Shown: piece by piece, positions 8,931 through 17,403 of the stretch
How the letters are laid out: each line of letters opens with the position of its first letter
How positions within the stretch are numbered: position 1 is the first letter of the stretch
NCBI RefSeq assembly: GCF_000455325.1
Contig: NZ_HG322954.1
Coordinates: 163,291-206,000 of the forward strand
Length of the DNA stretch: 42,710 nucleotides
Reading direction: 5' to 3'
From: Mycolicibacterium septicum DSM 44393
GTDB taxonomy: Bacteria; Actinomycetota; Actinomycetes; Mycobacteriales; Mycobacteriaceae
Notes under the pieces: generated by a model
Databases searched by the model: none
What the model was told of the DNA's origin: nothing
The model's input: the letters and a program-made list of their open reading frames with translations, nothing else
Made by a program: the position numbers and the translations under genes

Positions 8931-10037
8931 ATGAAGACACGTGCCGCGGTGCTGTGGGGATTGGGTGAGAAGTGGGAAGTTGAGGAGGTCGACCTCGATC
9001 CGCCAGAGGCAGGTGAGGTGCTCGTCCAACTGGCGGCAACCGGGCTGTGCCATTCCGACGAGCACCTCGTCACGGGCGACCTCCCGTTCCCGCTACCGGT
9101 CGTCGGCGGTCACGAGGGCGCGGGCACGGTGGTCGAAGTCGGCGCGGGTGTCAACGACATCGACGAAGGCGACTCGGTCATCCTCACCTTCCTTCCCGCT
9201 TGCGGCACGTGCTCCTACTGTGCGCGCGGGATGGGGAACCTCTGCGAGGTGGGTGCGGCGGTCATGATGGGCCCGCAGATCGACGGCACCTACAGATTCC
9301 ACGCACGCGGCGAGGACGTCGGCCAGATGTGCCTGCTCGGCACGTTCTCCGAGTACACAGTGGTTCCGAGATCGTCGGTCGTAAAGATCGATCAGGGCAC
9401 CCCCTTGGACAAGGCGGCGTTGATCGGATGCGGCGTGACAACTGGATACGGTTCGGCGGTGCGAACAGGCGAGGTGCACGCGGGCGACACGGTCGTGGTG
9501 GTCGGCGCCGGGGGCATCGGCATGAACGCCATCCAAGGCGCCCGGATCGCCGGTGCCCTCACGATCGTGGCTGTCGATCCGGTCGAATTCAAACGGCAGC
9601 AAGCGACGACGTTCGGAGCGACGCACACCGCGACGTCGATGAACGACGGATGGGATCTCGTCAGCGATCTGACCAGAGGCAAGCTCGCCGACGTGTGCGT
9701 GCTCACCACGGACGTCGCCGAAGCGGCCTACATCAGCGAGGCTCTGGCCCTCGTGGGCAAGCGCGGCCGCGTCGTCGTCACCGCCATCGGGCATCCCGAG
9801 GAAACGTCGATGTCGGGATCGCTGCTCGAGTTGACACTGTACGAGAAGCAGATTCGGGGAGCACTGTACGGTTCGTCGAACGCGGCGCACGACATTCCCC
9901 GCCTGGTCGAACTGTACAACTCCGGATCGCTCAAGTTGGACGAGCTGATCACGCGCGACTACTCGCTAGACCAGATCAATCAGGGCTACGAAGACATGAG
10001 ATCTGGCCGCAACATCCGTGGTCTCATCAGGTTCTAA
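8931..10037 (+). CDS. Zn-dependent alcohol dehydrogenase (NDMA-dependent type)
   Basis: Medium-chain zinc alcohol dehydrogenase, 368 residues, likely converting a primary alcohol to an aldehyde. Catalytic zinc ligands C40 (GLCHSDEH) and H61 (GGHEGAG), structural zinc cysteines C91, C94, C97 and C105, and the nucleotide fold VVVVGAGGIGMNAIQGA are all present. The MKTRAAVLWG start and overall pattern match the actinobacterial NDMA-dependent alcohol dehydrogenases, which keep NAD(H) tightly bound. An AAAGGAG site lies 7 bases upstream of the ATG. It supplies the second step (alcohol to aldehyde) between CYP153 hydroxylation and the aldehyde dehydrogenase at 5809. The gene converges on the histidine kinase with a strong hairpin between them. 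Confidence 0.93.
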   Translation: MKTRAAVLWGLGEKWEVEEVDLDPPEAGEVLVQLAATGLCHSDEHLVTGDLPFPLPVVGGHEGAGTVVEVGAGVNDIDEGDSVILTFLPACGTCSYCARGMGNLCEVGAAVMMGPQIDGTYRFHARGEDVGQMCLLGTFSEYTVVPRSSVVKIDQGTPLDKAALIGCGVTTGYGSAVRTGEVHAGDTVVVVGAGGIGMNAIQGARIAGALTIVAVDPVEFKRQQATTFGATHTATSMNDGWDLVSDLTRGKLADVCVLTTDVAEAAYISEALALVGKRGRVVVTAIGHPEETSMSGSLLELTLYEKQIRGALYGSSNAAHDIPRLVELYNSGSLKLDELITRDYSLDQINQGYEDMRSGRNIRGLIRF

Positions 10038-10043
10038 CGACGG

Positions 10044-10061
10044 TACGCCGCCGGCGGCGTA
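10044..10061. terminator. perfect 18-bp palindrome between convergent genes
   Basis: TACGCCGCCGGCGGCGTA is a perfect 18-bp palindrome, 6 bp after the alcohol dehydrogenase stop and 8 bp before the end of the convergent histidine kinase gene. The GC-rich hairpin without a strong T tract is typical of actinobacterial terminators. Its position suits a bidirectional terminator. Confidence 0.65.
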
Positions 10062-10069
10062 GCCCTATG

Positions 10070-11353
10070 CTACGTCGCTGGTACGCGTACGGTGACTATC
10101 AGCCCGCCGCCATCGCGCGCGACGAAATCTAGTCTGCCGCCGATCGCCTCGAGTATCTGTTGGACGATCCACAGGCCGAGGCCGGCCGTGCCCCGCTGTT
10201 CGCCGACGCTGATGTACTTCGCGGTCAACTCACCTTGGCTTTGGGGGGGTATGCCCGGCCCGCGGTCGGCGATGGTGATCAGGATGTCGGAGCCGTCCTG
10301 ATCGCACGTCACTTCGACGGCCGCATCGCGGCTGTGGCGGGCCGCGTTCTCAAGCAGATTGGTGAGAACCCGTCGCAGACCCTGAGCATCCAATCTGACC
10401 GTCCCGATCGCGTCGCGCATCGACAGTTGCAGGCGTGGCGAAGCCAGACCGACGGTGCTTGCGGCAACCGTGATGACGTCTGCGACGTCGACCGGCCGGA
10501 CCCGACCAGTGGCGAATGTGGGATGTCGGCTCAACGCGACATCCGACAGCGCGTCGATCATGTCGTGGAGGTGCTGAGCGTGGCGGTTGGTCAATTGGAC
10601 GCTAGCGGCACGATCAGACTCGGTCATATGGTCCTTCGACGTCAGCGCGGCTGTCAAAGCCTCCAATGACGTTATCGGAGTGCGAAATTCGTGAACGAGG
10701 ACCTGCAATCCGTCCTGTTGAGCTTGGTACGACGCGAGGAGTCGTCGCCGGAGATCCCGTTCTTCCTCTGCGACAGCGTGTTCCGCTTCAGCCTCGACCA
10801 TTGCTCGCAGGCTTGACCGGCGTTCACGCTCGGCCAGCGACGACAAACCGGCCGTGATGAACGCGGCGAAAACCAGGTATACCGCCCACCAAACACTTCG
10901 GAACGTCGGCGATAAAGCGGAGGCAGCGGGTTCGGAGGGCAGAATCGAGACGGCGACGAACCCCGTCCCGAGTAGCACGCCCGAGACGATGGCCTCACTG
11001 AAGGTGAGTCGTGCCGCGGAGGCGATGACGACCAGGACCAGCACGGACACCACGGGGCTCTGCGCTCCCCCCGTAAGGGCGACGAACGTGAGTGTGAACA
11101 GGGAGTCGAGACCGGTGATAGCCCAACGGTATGAGGTTCGGCGCACCTCCAGCGCGGGATAGGCGAAAACGATTCCCGCATAGGCGGTCGCGGCCACCAA
11201 CAGCACGACGAGCGACGTGCGCACTCCCGGTGGTTGTGAGGTGAGCAGCACGCCGATTGAGCACACCACCGCGATTCGCACCCAGATCACCGACCGGGCT
11301 AGCCGCCCTCCGTCCCCCTGAACCGTCCAGAGGGTGTGATCGGCGGGATTCAC
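10070..11353 (-). CDS. membrane sensor histidine kinase
   Basis: Two-component sensor kinase of 427 residues. About five to six hydrophobic segments fill residues 22-172, leaving little room for an extracellular sensor, so the signal may be sensed in the membrane. A short coiled linker (residues 175-215, Glu/Arg-rich) leads to the dimerisation helix with phosphoacceptor H221 in LVHEFRTPITSLEAL. The ATPase domain shows the N box NLLENAARHS, the G1 box DRGPGIP and the G2 box GTAGLGLWIVQQI. There is no obvious HAMP domain. It is divergent from the response regulator whose GTG is 35 bp away, so the pair is presumably cognate. Because the regulator frame is broken, signalling through this pair may be lost. 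Confidence 0.9.
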   Translation of the reverse strand: MNPADHTLWTVQGDGGRLARSVIWVRIAVVCSIGVLLTSQPPGVRTSLVVLLVAATAYAGIVFAYPALEVRRTSYRWAITGLDSLFTLTFVALTGGAQSPVVSVLVLVVIASAARLTFSEAIVSGVLLGTGFVAVSILPSEPAASALSPTFRSVWWAVYLVFAAFITAGLSSLAERERRSSLRAMVEAEAEHAVAEEERDLRRRLLASYQAQQDGLQVLVHEFRTPITSLEALTAALTSKDHMTESDRAASVQLTNRHAQHLHDMIDALSDVALSRHPTFATGRVRPVDVADVITVAASTVGLASPRLQLSMRDAIGTVRLDAQGLRRVLTNLLENAARHSRDAAVEVTCDQDGSDILITIADRGPGIPPQSQGELTAKYISVGEQRGTAGLGLWIVQQILEAIGGRLDFVARDGGGLIVTVRVPAT

Positions 11354-11388
11354 CGGCTTGTGACCAGCGACGGAGTAGTGTCGGGGCA

Positions 11389-12062
11389 GTGAGGAGCAGG
11401 CCGTACGTTGTTGTCATCGTTGACGACCACGAGCTCTTCTCCGAGGGACTGGCGTTGCTGCTCAACAGCCAATGGGGCGAGCAGTTTTACGTGGCCGACA
11501 CGACGACCGACGTCGAAGACGTTGTCGACGTCATAGCCCGTTGCGCTGCCGACATCGCAATCGTAGACCTGTCGATGCCACCGCTTGGCGGAATCGCCGC
11601 CATTCGTCAAATCAAGGCACGCCATCCCGACACGCGTGTACTGGCGTTGTCGGGCACCGGCAACCTCGACCTCGCGGAAGAGGCGCTGCGCTCCGGAGCC
11701 GATGGCTTCCTCCCCAAGACCGCGCGGCCCGAGGCCCTTTTGGGTCCGTTGTGCACCATCGCCGAAGGCATGCGGGTCGTCGACGCGACGCTTCTCGATG
11801 CACTGCTGGCACGGTCGCGCGAGCCGAACGCCGCACTGCGCGAACAGTTCAGCGCCCCTGAGCTACGGTGTGGCTGTTCGTGGCGTCGGGCATGGAGACC
11901 GGCGACATCGCGCAGCGCATGGCCGTGTCCGAGCGAACGGCGAAGCGGATGGTCGCGGCGCTCCTCCGCAGACTCGGCGTCACCAATCGCATTGCCGCCG
12001 CCGCGCTCGCGGGTAAAATGCGACTGCTCGACGACGTGGCCGACGCAGACCGAAGATTCTAG
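11389..12062 (+). pseudogene. NarL/LuxR-type response regulator, frameshifted before its HTH domain
   Basis: The receiver domain starts at the GTG at 11389: phosphoacceptor D60 (IVDLSMPP), acidic D12/D13 (VDDHELF) and the switch Lys in GFLPKTARPE. After REQFSAPELR the frame leaves the family. The LuxR-type DNA-binding domain (WLFVASGMETGDIAQRMAVSERTAKRMVAALLRRLGV, written here as the helix-turn-helix at 11870-12000) resumes in another frame. At about 11866 the text reads gagctacggtgtggctg; one missing base after CGG would restore R-x-W. The receiver half may still be made but would lack DNA binding. A sequencing error is possible, though the site is not a homopolymer. It lies beside the divergent histidine kinase. 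Confidence 0.85.
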
Positions 12063-12149
12063 GCTCGTAGGTTCGCCATTCAGGAAGCAACTCGCTGGCC
12101 TTCCGCTTTTCTAGGGTGGATCGATTCGTTGAGCGTGGCGATGCCGCAG

Positions 12150-12236
12150 CGGAGTTGAACGCAACATCGACGGTCCGGCGGTCCATCACCCACGGGGTGG
12201 AGCACGAACTCGACGTGTTGGTCTTCGCCACCGGGT
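12150..12236 (+). pseudogene. inverted fragment of the neighbouring Baeyer-Villiger monooxygenase
   Basis: On the plus strand this stretch encodes VRRSITHGVEHELDVLVFATG, whose latter part is the conserved FATG segment of flavin monooxygenases of the cyclohexanone type. The main body of that gene lies immediately to the right on the opposite strand and stops after the DSG that normally precedes this region by about 30 residues. A short local inversion therefore flipped this piece. The left boundary is approximate. The remaining C-terminal part of the gene (roughly 150 residues or more) is not found nearby. Confidence 0.7.
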
Positions 12237-13241
12237 TACCCGCTGTCGCACAGCGGTCGCTTGGCGTAGAGATCCTTCGGCATGAGCTTGCGTGCCATCT
12301 CAGGGTCGGTGACGATTTCGGCGATCTTGCCCTTGATGAAGTCCTGTGCCGCCTTGTTGGCCATGTCGTTGGTGGCGATGTCCGAGAAGGTCTCGAACAT
12401 GTACCGGAAGCCGCCGCCGTTCTCCCACGCTCGCTGGAAGATCGCATGCGCCTCTTCCTGCGACACCGACTCGAACGGTCGGGTGCTCTCCTCGAAGCCG
12501 AAGGCGACCCCCGAGTTACGCACCTGCTTCCAAATGGCTTGGTAGTTTTCCTTGACATCTGCGACGTAGTCCTTCGAGACCGGTCCGTTGCCCACAGGGA
12601 CCGTGTACTGCGCCGAGCGCTGGAACACGGTCAGATGGTCGACCTCGGGTGCGATCGCGGTGATGACCTGGACCCCGGTGGACCCGTTCCCGATGACACC
12701 CACTCGCTTGCCGGCTAGCTCCAGGTCAGCCGGCCAGTCCCCGGTGTGTACGTAGAGGCCGCTGAAGGTGCCGATGCCGGTGAAGTCGGGTAGGTTGGTG
12801 GCCGACAGCAGCCCCACGGCTTTGACCAGGTACTTCGCCGTGTACAACTCACCCGCCCCCGTCCTGACATGCCAGCGGTCGTCGTCTTCGTTAAAGTGCG
12901 CCGCCTCCACGGCGGTGTTGAGGTCTATGTCGGGCCGCAGGTTCCAGCGGTCGGCGACGTGCTCGAGGTAGCGCAGGATTTGCGGCTGAGAGACGTAACG
13001 GCTGTCGAAATCCCACTCCCGCAACAAGGCCTCGTCACACGAGTAGCAGTAAACGAACGTCTCGGTATCCGACAGCGCGCCGGGGTAGCGATTTCAGTAC
13101 CAGGTGCCGCCCACGCCGCCGGCCTTTTCGAAGATCCGTACATCCAGGCCGTGTTGGTCCCGCAGTTGCTTTAAGGCATACCAGCCCGCCAAAACCCGCG
13201 CCGATCACGATCGCGTCGTGGTGAGTGGTCATATCGCTCAT
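12236..13241 (-). pseudogene. Baeyer-Villiger-type flavin monooxygenase, multiply broken
   Basis: A cyclohexanone-monooxygenase-like gene that would convert a ketone to an ester using FAD and NADPH. The N-terminus has the FAD fold DAIVIGAGFGG. A one-base insertion near 13181 then shifts the frame; the continuing frame encodes YALKQLRDQHGLDVRIFEKAG. An in-frame TGA at 13094-13096 replaces the Trp codon in GTWYWNRYPGA. The frame then runs clean through LREWDFDSRY, the NADPH fold GKRVGVIGNGSTGVQVI and TVFQRSAQYTVPVGN, and ends at 12236 after RPLCDSG where an inversion breaks it. Three independent lesions make it a true pseudogene. It lies next to a decayed esterase that would have acted on its product. 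Confidence 0.9.
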
Positions 13242-13298
13242 GCCTCTCCGTTCGGTTCACGCCCGGGTGTGTCCGTCCGAGTCGGTCCGCCGGGACGA

Positions 13299-14044
13299 TC
13301 AGCGGCGATACCAACTGCCGATCTTGACGACCTCGGTGTCGGCCTCCGGGGCGCGGCCGGCGAGGGAAGGAAAGACGTGTTGCATGCCGTCGACCACCGA
13401 CAGCGTCACCTCGACGCCGGCCGCCGTCGCGCGATCGGCCAGCCGGGTCGCGTCGTCTCGCAACGTCTCCACCGATCCGGCGCTGATGTAGAGCCGCGGG
13501 AATCCGGCATAGTCGGGGTGCAGCGGGTTGACGCGCGGAGCGGCGTGCCGTCGTCGCGCAGCGCGTGCACCATGGCGATGGCCAGGTTGCCCCCGGCGGA
13601 GTCTCCGGCGGTGACGATGCGCTCGGGCGCGACGCCGCTGTCCAGCAGCGCGCGGTACACTGCCGTGGCGTCCCCGATCTGGGCCGGGAAGGGATGCTCG
13701 GGTGCTCGCCGGTAGTCGATGACGAACGCTGACGTCCCCGGCGCGGTGGCCAGGTGTCCGGCGAGCTTGCGGTGGCTGGCCGCTGATCCGACGGCGAAGC
13801 CGCCACCGTGATTGTAGAGGATGACGGTCGACGTGTCCGCGCCGAGCGGGAGAGCCCAGATACCCTCGACGCCGGCGATGACGTCCGACCGGTACGTCAC
13901 GGCCTCGGGCTCCTTGGTCGGCAGGTGCCATTCGTCGAACATGCTGCGCAGCATCGCAATAGACATTTGAGGGTCGTCTGCCATTCGGCTGCTCCAGTCC
14001 CGGTAGAGCGCCTCGAGAAATCCGGCCTCAGTAGAAATGGTCAC
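13299..14044 (-). pseudogene. alpha/beta hydrolase (HSL-type esterase) with internal deletion
   Basis: Esterase/lipase of the hormone-sensitive lipase family. The N-terminal part from the GTG at 14044 keeps the oxyanion motif YNHGGGFAVGS and the nucleophile elbow TAGDSAGGNLAIAM. After DDGTPLR (about 13537) the frame breaks. The C-terminal part resumes in another frame with VNPLHPDYAGFPRLYISAGS and the catalytic-His region GMQHVFPSLAGRAPEAD. Compared with usual family spacing about 50 residues, including the segment before the catalytic Asp, are missing, so a deletion of roughly 150 bp plus a frame change is inferred. Neighbouring the monooxygenase remnant, it would have cleaved the ester product of a ketone. 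Confidence 0.85.
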
Positions 14045-14360
14045 AATTGTCGCCTCTCGGATCGCGCTGCCCGGGGCAGCATCGTGCGTTGGCCGAGCAC
14101 GCGAGAATCCGTGTTCGAGGTGTCCCGCAGCATCGGTACGGACCGTCTGCGGGGTGTCCGTGGGCGGCAGCCTAATGGGGGTGTAAGCGGTTGGCCATTT
14201 GCAGGCTGGCCTCGAAACCGTGGTGTGAACGTCTTGGTGGCCGATGGGTCGATGCCGCAACCCCTGCCGCCCCATTCTCAGGGCCTCCGGGTAAGTGACT
14301 CGAGGTCGTCAAGCGCTCGACAGTGGTGGAGTGCCTTTGCTGACATCTAGCGCACGTCGA
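14045..14360. other. 316-bp gap between esterase remnant and ferredoxin reductase
   Basis: No supported gene. Open frames here lack family-like sequence, and no tRNA, clear hairpin or repeat was seen. The esterase remnant's promoter would lie in its left part, and the reductase end (minus strand) at its right edge. Confidence 0.4.
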
Positions 14361-15566
14361 TCAAACTGACGTGGAGACGGCGAGCAGCTCGGCGCGGTCG
14401 ACCGGAAGTGACTTGGTGATGGCTCGTTTGGTGAATAGAAAGTCGCGGGGACGGTTGATGCAGTCGGCGGCGATGAGTTCGCCGTCGCGGAAGTAGAAGC
14501 AGCTGAATTCCCGGCCGCGTGATGGGTCGCCGCTGAGCAGTACTTCGTCGTATCCGGTGTTGAGACCGGCGATTTGGAGTTTGAGGTCATACTGGTCAGA
14601 CCAGAACCAGGGGAGCGCGGCGATGACGCTGTGTTTTCCGCAGATGGTCGCCGCGGCGATCTTGGCCTGCTCGCCGGCACTGGGCACGGATTCCAGGCGG
14701 ATGCGCGATCCGTATCGGGCGATGACGTGGCTGGTGCAGTCGCCAGCGGCCACGATGTCGTGGTCACTGGTGCGGGCCTGGTCATCGATCACGATGCCGT
14801 TGTCGACGGATAGTCCTGCGGCGGAGGCGAGTTCGGTGTTGGGTATGACGCCGACACCGATGATCACCGCATCGGCGGCCAGTGACTCCCCGCCCGCCAG
14901 CACGACCTCCTGCACGGTGTCGTTGCCGGAGAACGCCTCGACGAGTGCCTGGGTTCTGATGTCCACGCCCTGGTCGCGGTGGATCCGCGTGAAGAACGCC
15001 GACACCTCCGGGGCGGTGACCCGTTCGAGAACACGGTCGGTGGCCTCTAACACGGTGACCTCCACGCCCAGCGAACACAGCGAGGCCGCAGTCTCCAACC
15101 CGATGTAGCCGCCACCCACGATCACGACCCGTCGGCCGGGTACGGCGGCCTCTCGGATGGATTCGACGTCGGCCGCGGTGCGCAGGTAGTGAATCCCGCG
15201 CAGGTCCGCGCCAGGGGTTGGCAGTCGCCTCGCTCGCGCACCGACACACAGCGCGAGTTTCGTGTAGTTCACCGTCTCGCCGGTGTCCAGGCACACCCGC
15301 CCAGCCGACCGGTCGATCGACTCCGCCGTCGCGTCCACGAGCTGGATGTTCTGCTTGGTGTAGAAGTCGGAACCACGGATCAGGAGTTCATCGAAGCCGC
15401 TCTTGCCGGCCAGGTACGCCTTCGACAGCGGCGGACGGTGGTAGGGCAGCTTACCCTCATCGCCGATCAGGAGGATCTCACCTGCCCAGCCGTCGCGGCG
15501 GAGGTTTCCCGCCAGCTGCGCGCCCGCGTGGCTGGCCCCGACGACCACCGCCCGCTCAGATGTCAT
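14361..15566 (-). CDS. FAD-dependent ferredoxin reductase for CYP153
   Basis: NAD(P)H-ferredoxin/rubredoxin reductase, 401 residues, delivering electrons to the [2Fe-2S] ferredoxin. Two dinucleotide folds are visible: the FAD site VVVGASHAGAQLAG (residues 7-20) and the NAD site VVIVGGGYIGLETAASL (147-163). The second FAD motif is DHDIVAAGDCTSH, and the C-terminal domain has the WFWSDQYDLKLQIAG segment typical of putidaredoxin-reductase-like proteins. Its ATG overlaps the CYP153 stop by 4 bp, so they are co-translated. It completes the three-component hydroxylase with the ferredoxin at 16973 and the P450 at 15563, and could also reduce the orphan ferredoxin at 8061. Confidence 0.93.
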   Translation of the reverse strand: MTSERAVVVGASHAGAQLAGNLRRDGWAGEILLIGDEGKLPYHRPPLSKAYLAGKSGFDELLIRGSDFYTKQNIQLVDATAESIDRSAGRVCLDTGETVNYTKLALCVGARARRLPTPGADLRGIHYLRTAADVESIREAAVPGRRVVIVGGGYIGLETAASLCSLGVEVTVLEATDRVLERVTAPEVSAFFTRIHRDQGVDIRTQALVEAFSGNDTVQEVVLAGGESLAADAVIIGVGVIPNTELASAAGLSVDNGIVIDDQARTSDHDIVAAGDCTSHVIARYGSRIRLESVPSAGEQAKIAAATICGKHSVIAALPWFWSDQYDLKLQIAGLNTGYDEVLLSGDPSRGREFSCFYFRDGELIAADCINRPRDFLFTKRAITKSLPVDRAELLAVSTSV

Positions 15567-16951
15567 GCAGTCTGCTTGGGAGTGAGGCGGACCATCAGCT
15601 TGCTGATGCCCCTAACGAAGTTCGACTGCACGTACTCGGGCTCGCCGACCACCTCGATGTTCTCGAAGCGAGGAAGCAACTCCTCCCACAGGATTCGCAG
15701 CTGCAGTTCGGCCAGCCGGTTCCCCATGCAACGGTGTACTCCGAACCCGAAGGCGATGTGGTTGCGCGCGTTGCTTCTGTCGATGATCAACTCATCGGGG
15801 CGCTCGAAGACGCGTTCGTCCCGGTTGCCCGAGGCGTACCACATGACGACCTTGTCGCCCTTGCGGATGAACTGCCCGTTCAGCATGACGTCCTTCTTCG
15901 CGATGCGCCGCATGTAGGCCAGCGGGGTCTGCCATCGGATGATCTCCGACACCATTCCGGGGATCAGGTCGGGGTTCGCCTTGAGCTTCTCGAACTGATC
16001 GGGGTACTCGTTGAGGGCGAGTACGCCTCCGCTCATCGAGTTGCGGGTCGTGTCATTGCCGCCGACGATGAGCAACACCAAGTTGCCCAGGAACTCCATC
16101 GGTCGATCGATGAGGTCCTTGGTGTCGTCGTTGCCTTGCAGCATGGTGATGAGGTCGAAGCCCGGTTCCTCCCCGTTCGCCAAGCGCGTCGCCTTGTTGT
16201 GCCACAGCTCGCTGAGCCCCTTCGCCATGTCGACCATGCCGCGAAACACTCTGTCATTGTCCGACGGACCGCCGTTGGCCTCCTCCATGGCGGTGGCGAG
16301 ATCCGACCACTCCACCAGCTTGTGCCGCCGCTCGTACGGGAAGTCCAACAGCGTTGCCAGCATGCGGGCCGTCAGCTCGATGGAGACGTGCTCCACCCAG
16401 TTGAACGGCTGGTCGGTCGGCAGGTTGTCCAGCACTTCCTGCACACGCGACCGGATCAGTCCCTCCATCTGCCGCAGGTTCTTCGGCGCGACGACTCCTT
16501 GCACGGACGCACGCTGGACGTCGTGACGCGGCGGGTCCATCGCGATGAACATGGCGATGTCGAGAAAGCGCGGCGGCGTCCCGATGATGATGAACGGCTC
16601 CGCGGAGAACGCCTCGTGGTTCTTGTCCACGGCGATGATGTCGGCGTGGCGGGTCACCGACCAGAACGGGCCGAACGGACTCTTGGCCTGATAGTGCACC
16701 GGTGCTTCGTTGCGCACCCGCTCGAAGTAGGACTGCCAGCGACCCTGGCGGTACAGGAACGGGTTGCTGAGATCGATATCAACGACGTCGAGGTCCTCGA
16801 CCGGCGGAATCGGAGCCTCGGTGAACATCTTCTTGTGTGTGGTCCCGGTGATCCGCCGGCGTGCCTTGTCGTACAGGTGCGCACCGCGAATCTGCACCTC
16901 CAACGGAACGACCGACTGGGCCTTGGCGGTGATGGTGGTGGCAATGCTCAT
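15563..16951 (-). CDS. cyp153: CYP153-family alkane/fatty-acid terminal hydroxylase
   Basis: Complete class I cytochrome P450, 462 residues, expected to hydroxylate the terminal carbon of alkanes or related chains. Landmarks are the AMDPPRHDVQR C-helix (about 137-147), I-helix LLIVGGNDTTRNSMSGG (293-309) with the oxygen-activating Asp/Thr, ExxR E336/R339 in SEIIRWQTPL, and heme ligand C408 in FGFGVHRCMGN. These motifs, NRD after WYASG and the LAELQLRILWEELL helix are CYP153 hallmarks. The N-terminus is about 40 residues longer than CYP153A6, as in some CYP153 members acting on longer or oxidised substrates. A GGAG site precedes the ATG, 21 bp after the ferredoxin gene. The related remnant at 7397 is a different CYP153 lineage. 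Confidence 0.95.
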   Translation of the reverse strand: MSIATTITAKAQSVVPLEVQIRGAHLYDKARRRITGTTHKKMFTEAPIPPVEDLDVVDIDLSNPFLYRQGRWQSYFERVRNEAPVHYQAKSPFGPFWSVTRHADIIAVDKNHEAFSAEPFIIIGTPPRFLDIAMFIAMDPPRHDVQRASVQGVVAPKNLRQMEGLIRSRVQEVLDNLPTDQPFNWVEHVSIELTARMLATLLDFPYERRHKLVEWSDLATAMEEANGGPSDNDRVFRGMVDMAKGLSELWHNKATRLANGEEPGFDLITMLQGNDDTKDLIDRPMEFLGNLVLLIVGGNDTTRNSMSGGVLALNEYPDQFEKLKANPDLIPGMVSEIIRWQTPLAYMRRIAKKDVMLNGQFIRKGDKVVMWYASGNRDERVFERPDELIIDRSNARNHIAFGFGVHRCMGNRLAELQLRILWEELLPRFENIEVVGEPEYVQSNFVRGISKLMVRLTPKQTA

Positions 16952-16972
16952 CAGTGACTCCGATCCTCGGTT

Positions 16973-17293
16973 TTAGAGCTGGAACTCGGGAAGCTCGACC
17001 GTCAGGCCGTCCCACCCCTCGGAGGCGGCCATCTGGCACGACAGTCGCGACGTCGCTTGACGCTCGGGATTCATCGAGAGCATCTCCTCTTCGTTGGCAC
17101 CGCATAGCCCAACGGTGTCCGACCAATCGGCATCGACGATCACGTGGCACGTGCCGCACGCGGCCTCCCCGCCGCAATCGCCGTCGATGCCCGGTATCGC
17201 ATTGTTTACCGCGATTTGCATTAACGACTGCCCCTCGGTGAGAGGCGCCTCGTACTTCTCGCCATCGTGACCGACGAAGGTGACGACTGCCAT
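16973..17293 (-). CDS. [2Fe-2S] ferredoxin, first gene of the CYP153 operon
   Basis: Adrenodoxin-type ferredoxin, 106 residues, with cluster ligands C40, C46, C49 (GIDGDCGGEAACGTCH) and C86 (SRLSCQM). The frame is open back to 17491, but the ATG at 17293 has a GAGG site 6 bases upstream and begins the family-typical MAVVTFVGHDG. It is followed by CYP153 and the reductase on the same strand, so all three parts of the hydroxylase are one transcript. The promoter must lie in the short gap shared with the divergent AraC-type regulator. Confidence 0.93.
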   Translation of the reverse strand: MAVVTFVGHDGEKYEAPLTEGQSLMQIAVNNAIPGIDGDCGGEAACGTCHVIVDADWSDTVGLCGANEEEMLSMNPERQATSRLSCQMAASEGWDGLTVELPEFQL

Positions 17294-17403
17294 GTTTACC
17301 TCGCTTCGCGTGTGATCCTCATCCCACTGTTGTCGAGCCCGGATGGCATCGCTAGGCTTCCAGGAGTCAAAGAGTTGTGTTTTTAGCTCAGACGAGGGGA
17401 TAC
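17294..17403. promoter_or_regulatory. divergent promoter region of CYP153 operon and AraC regulator
   Basis: About 110 bp separate the ferredoxin ATG from the regulator start. This is the obvious place for the AraC-type protein to act. On the minus strand a TTGACT hexamer lies around 17363-17368 and could be a -35 element, but I find no convincing -10 at the usual distance. No clear direct repeat was identified. Confidence 0.45.

Noticed and set aside
15218..16957. 579-codon open frame on the plus strand
   Set aside because: It lies antisense to the ferredoxin reductase and CYP153 genes, is rich in His, Arg and Val and matches no family; it is a by-product of GC-rich codon use.
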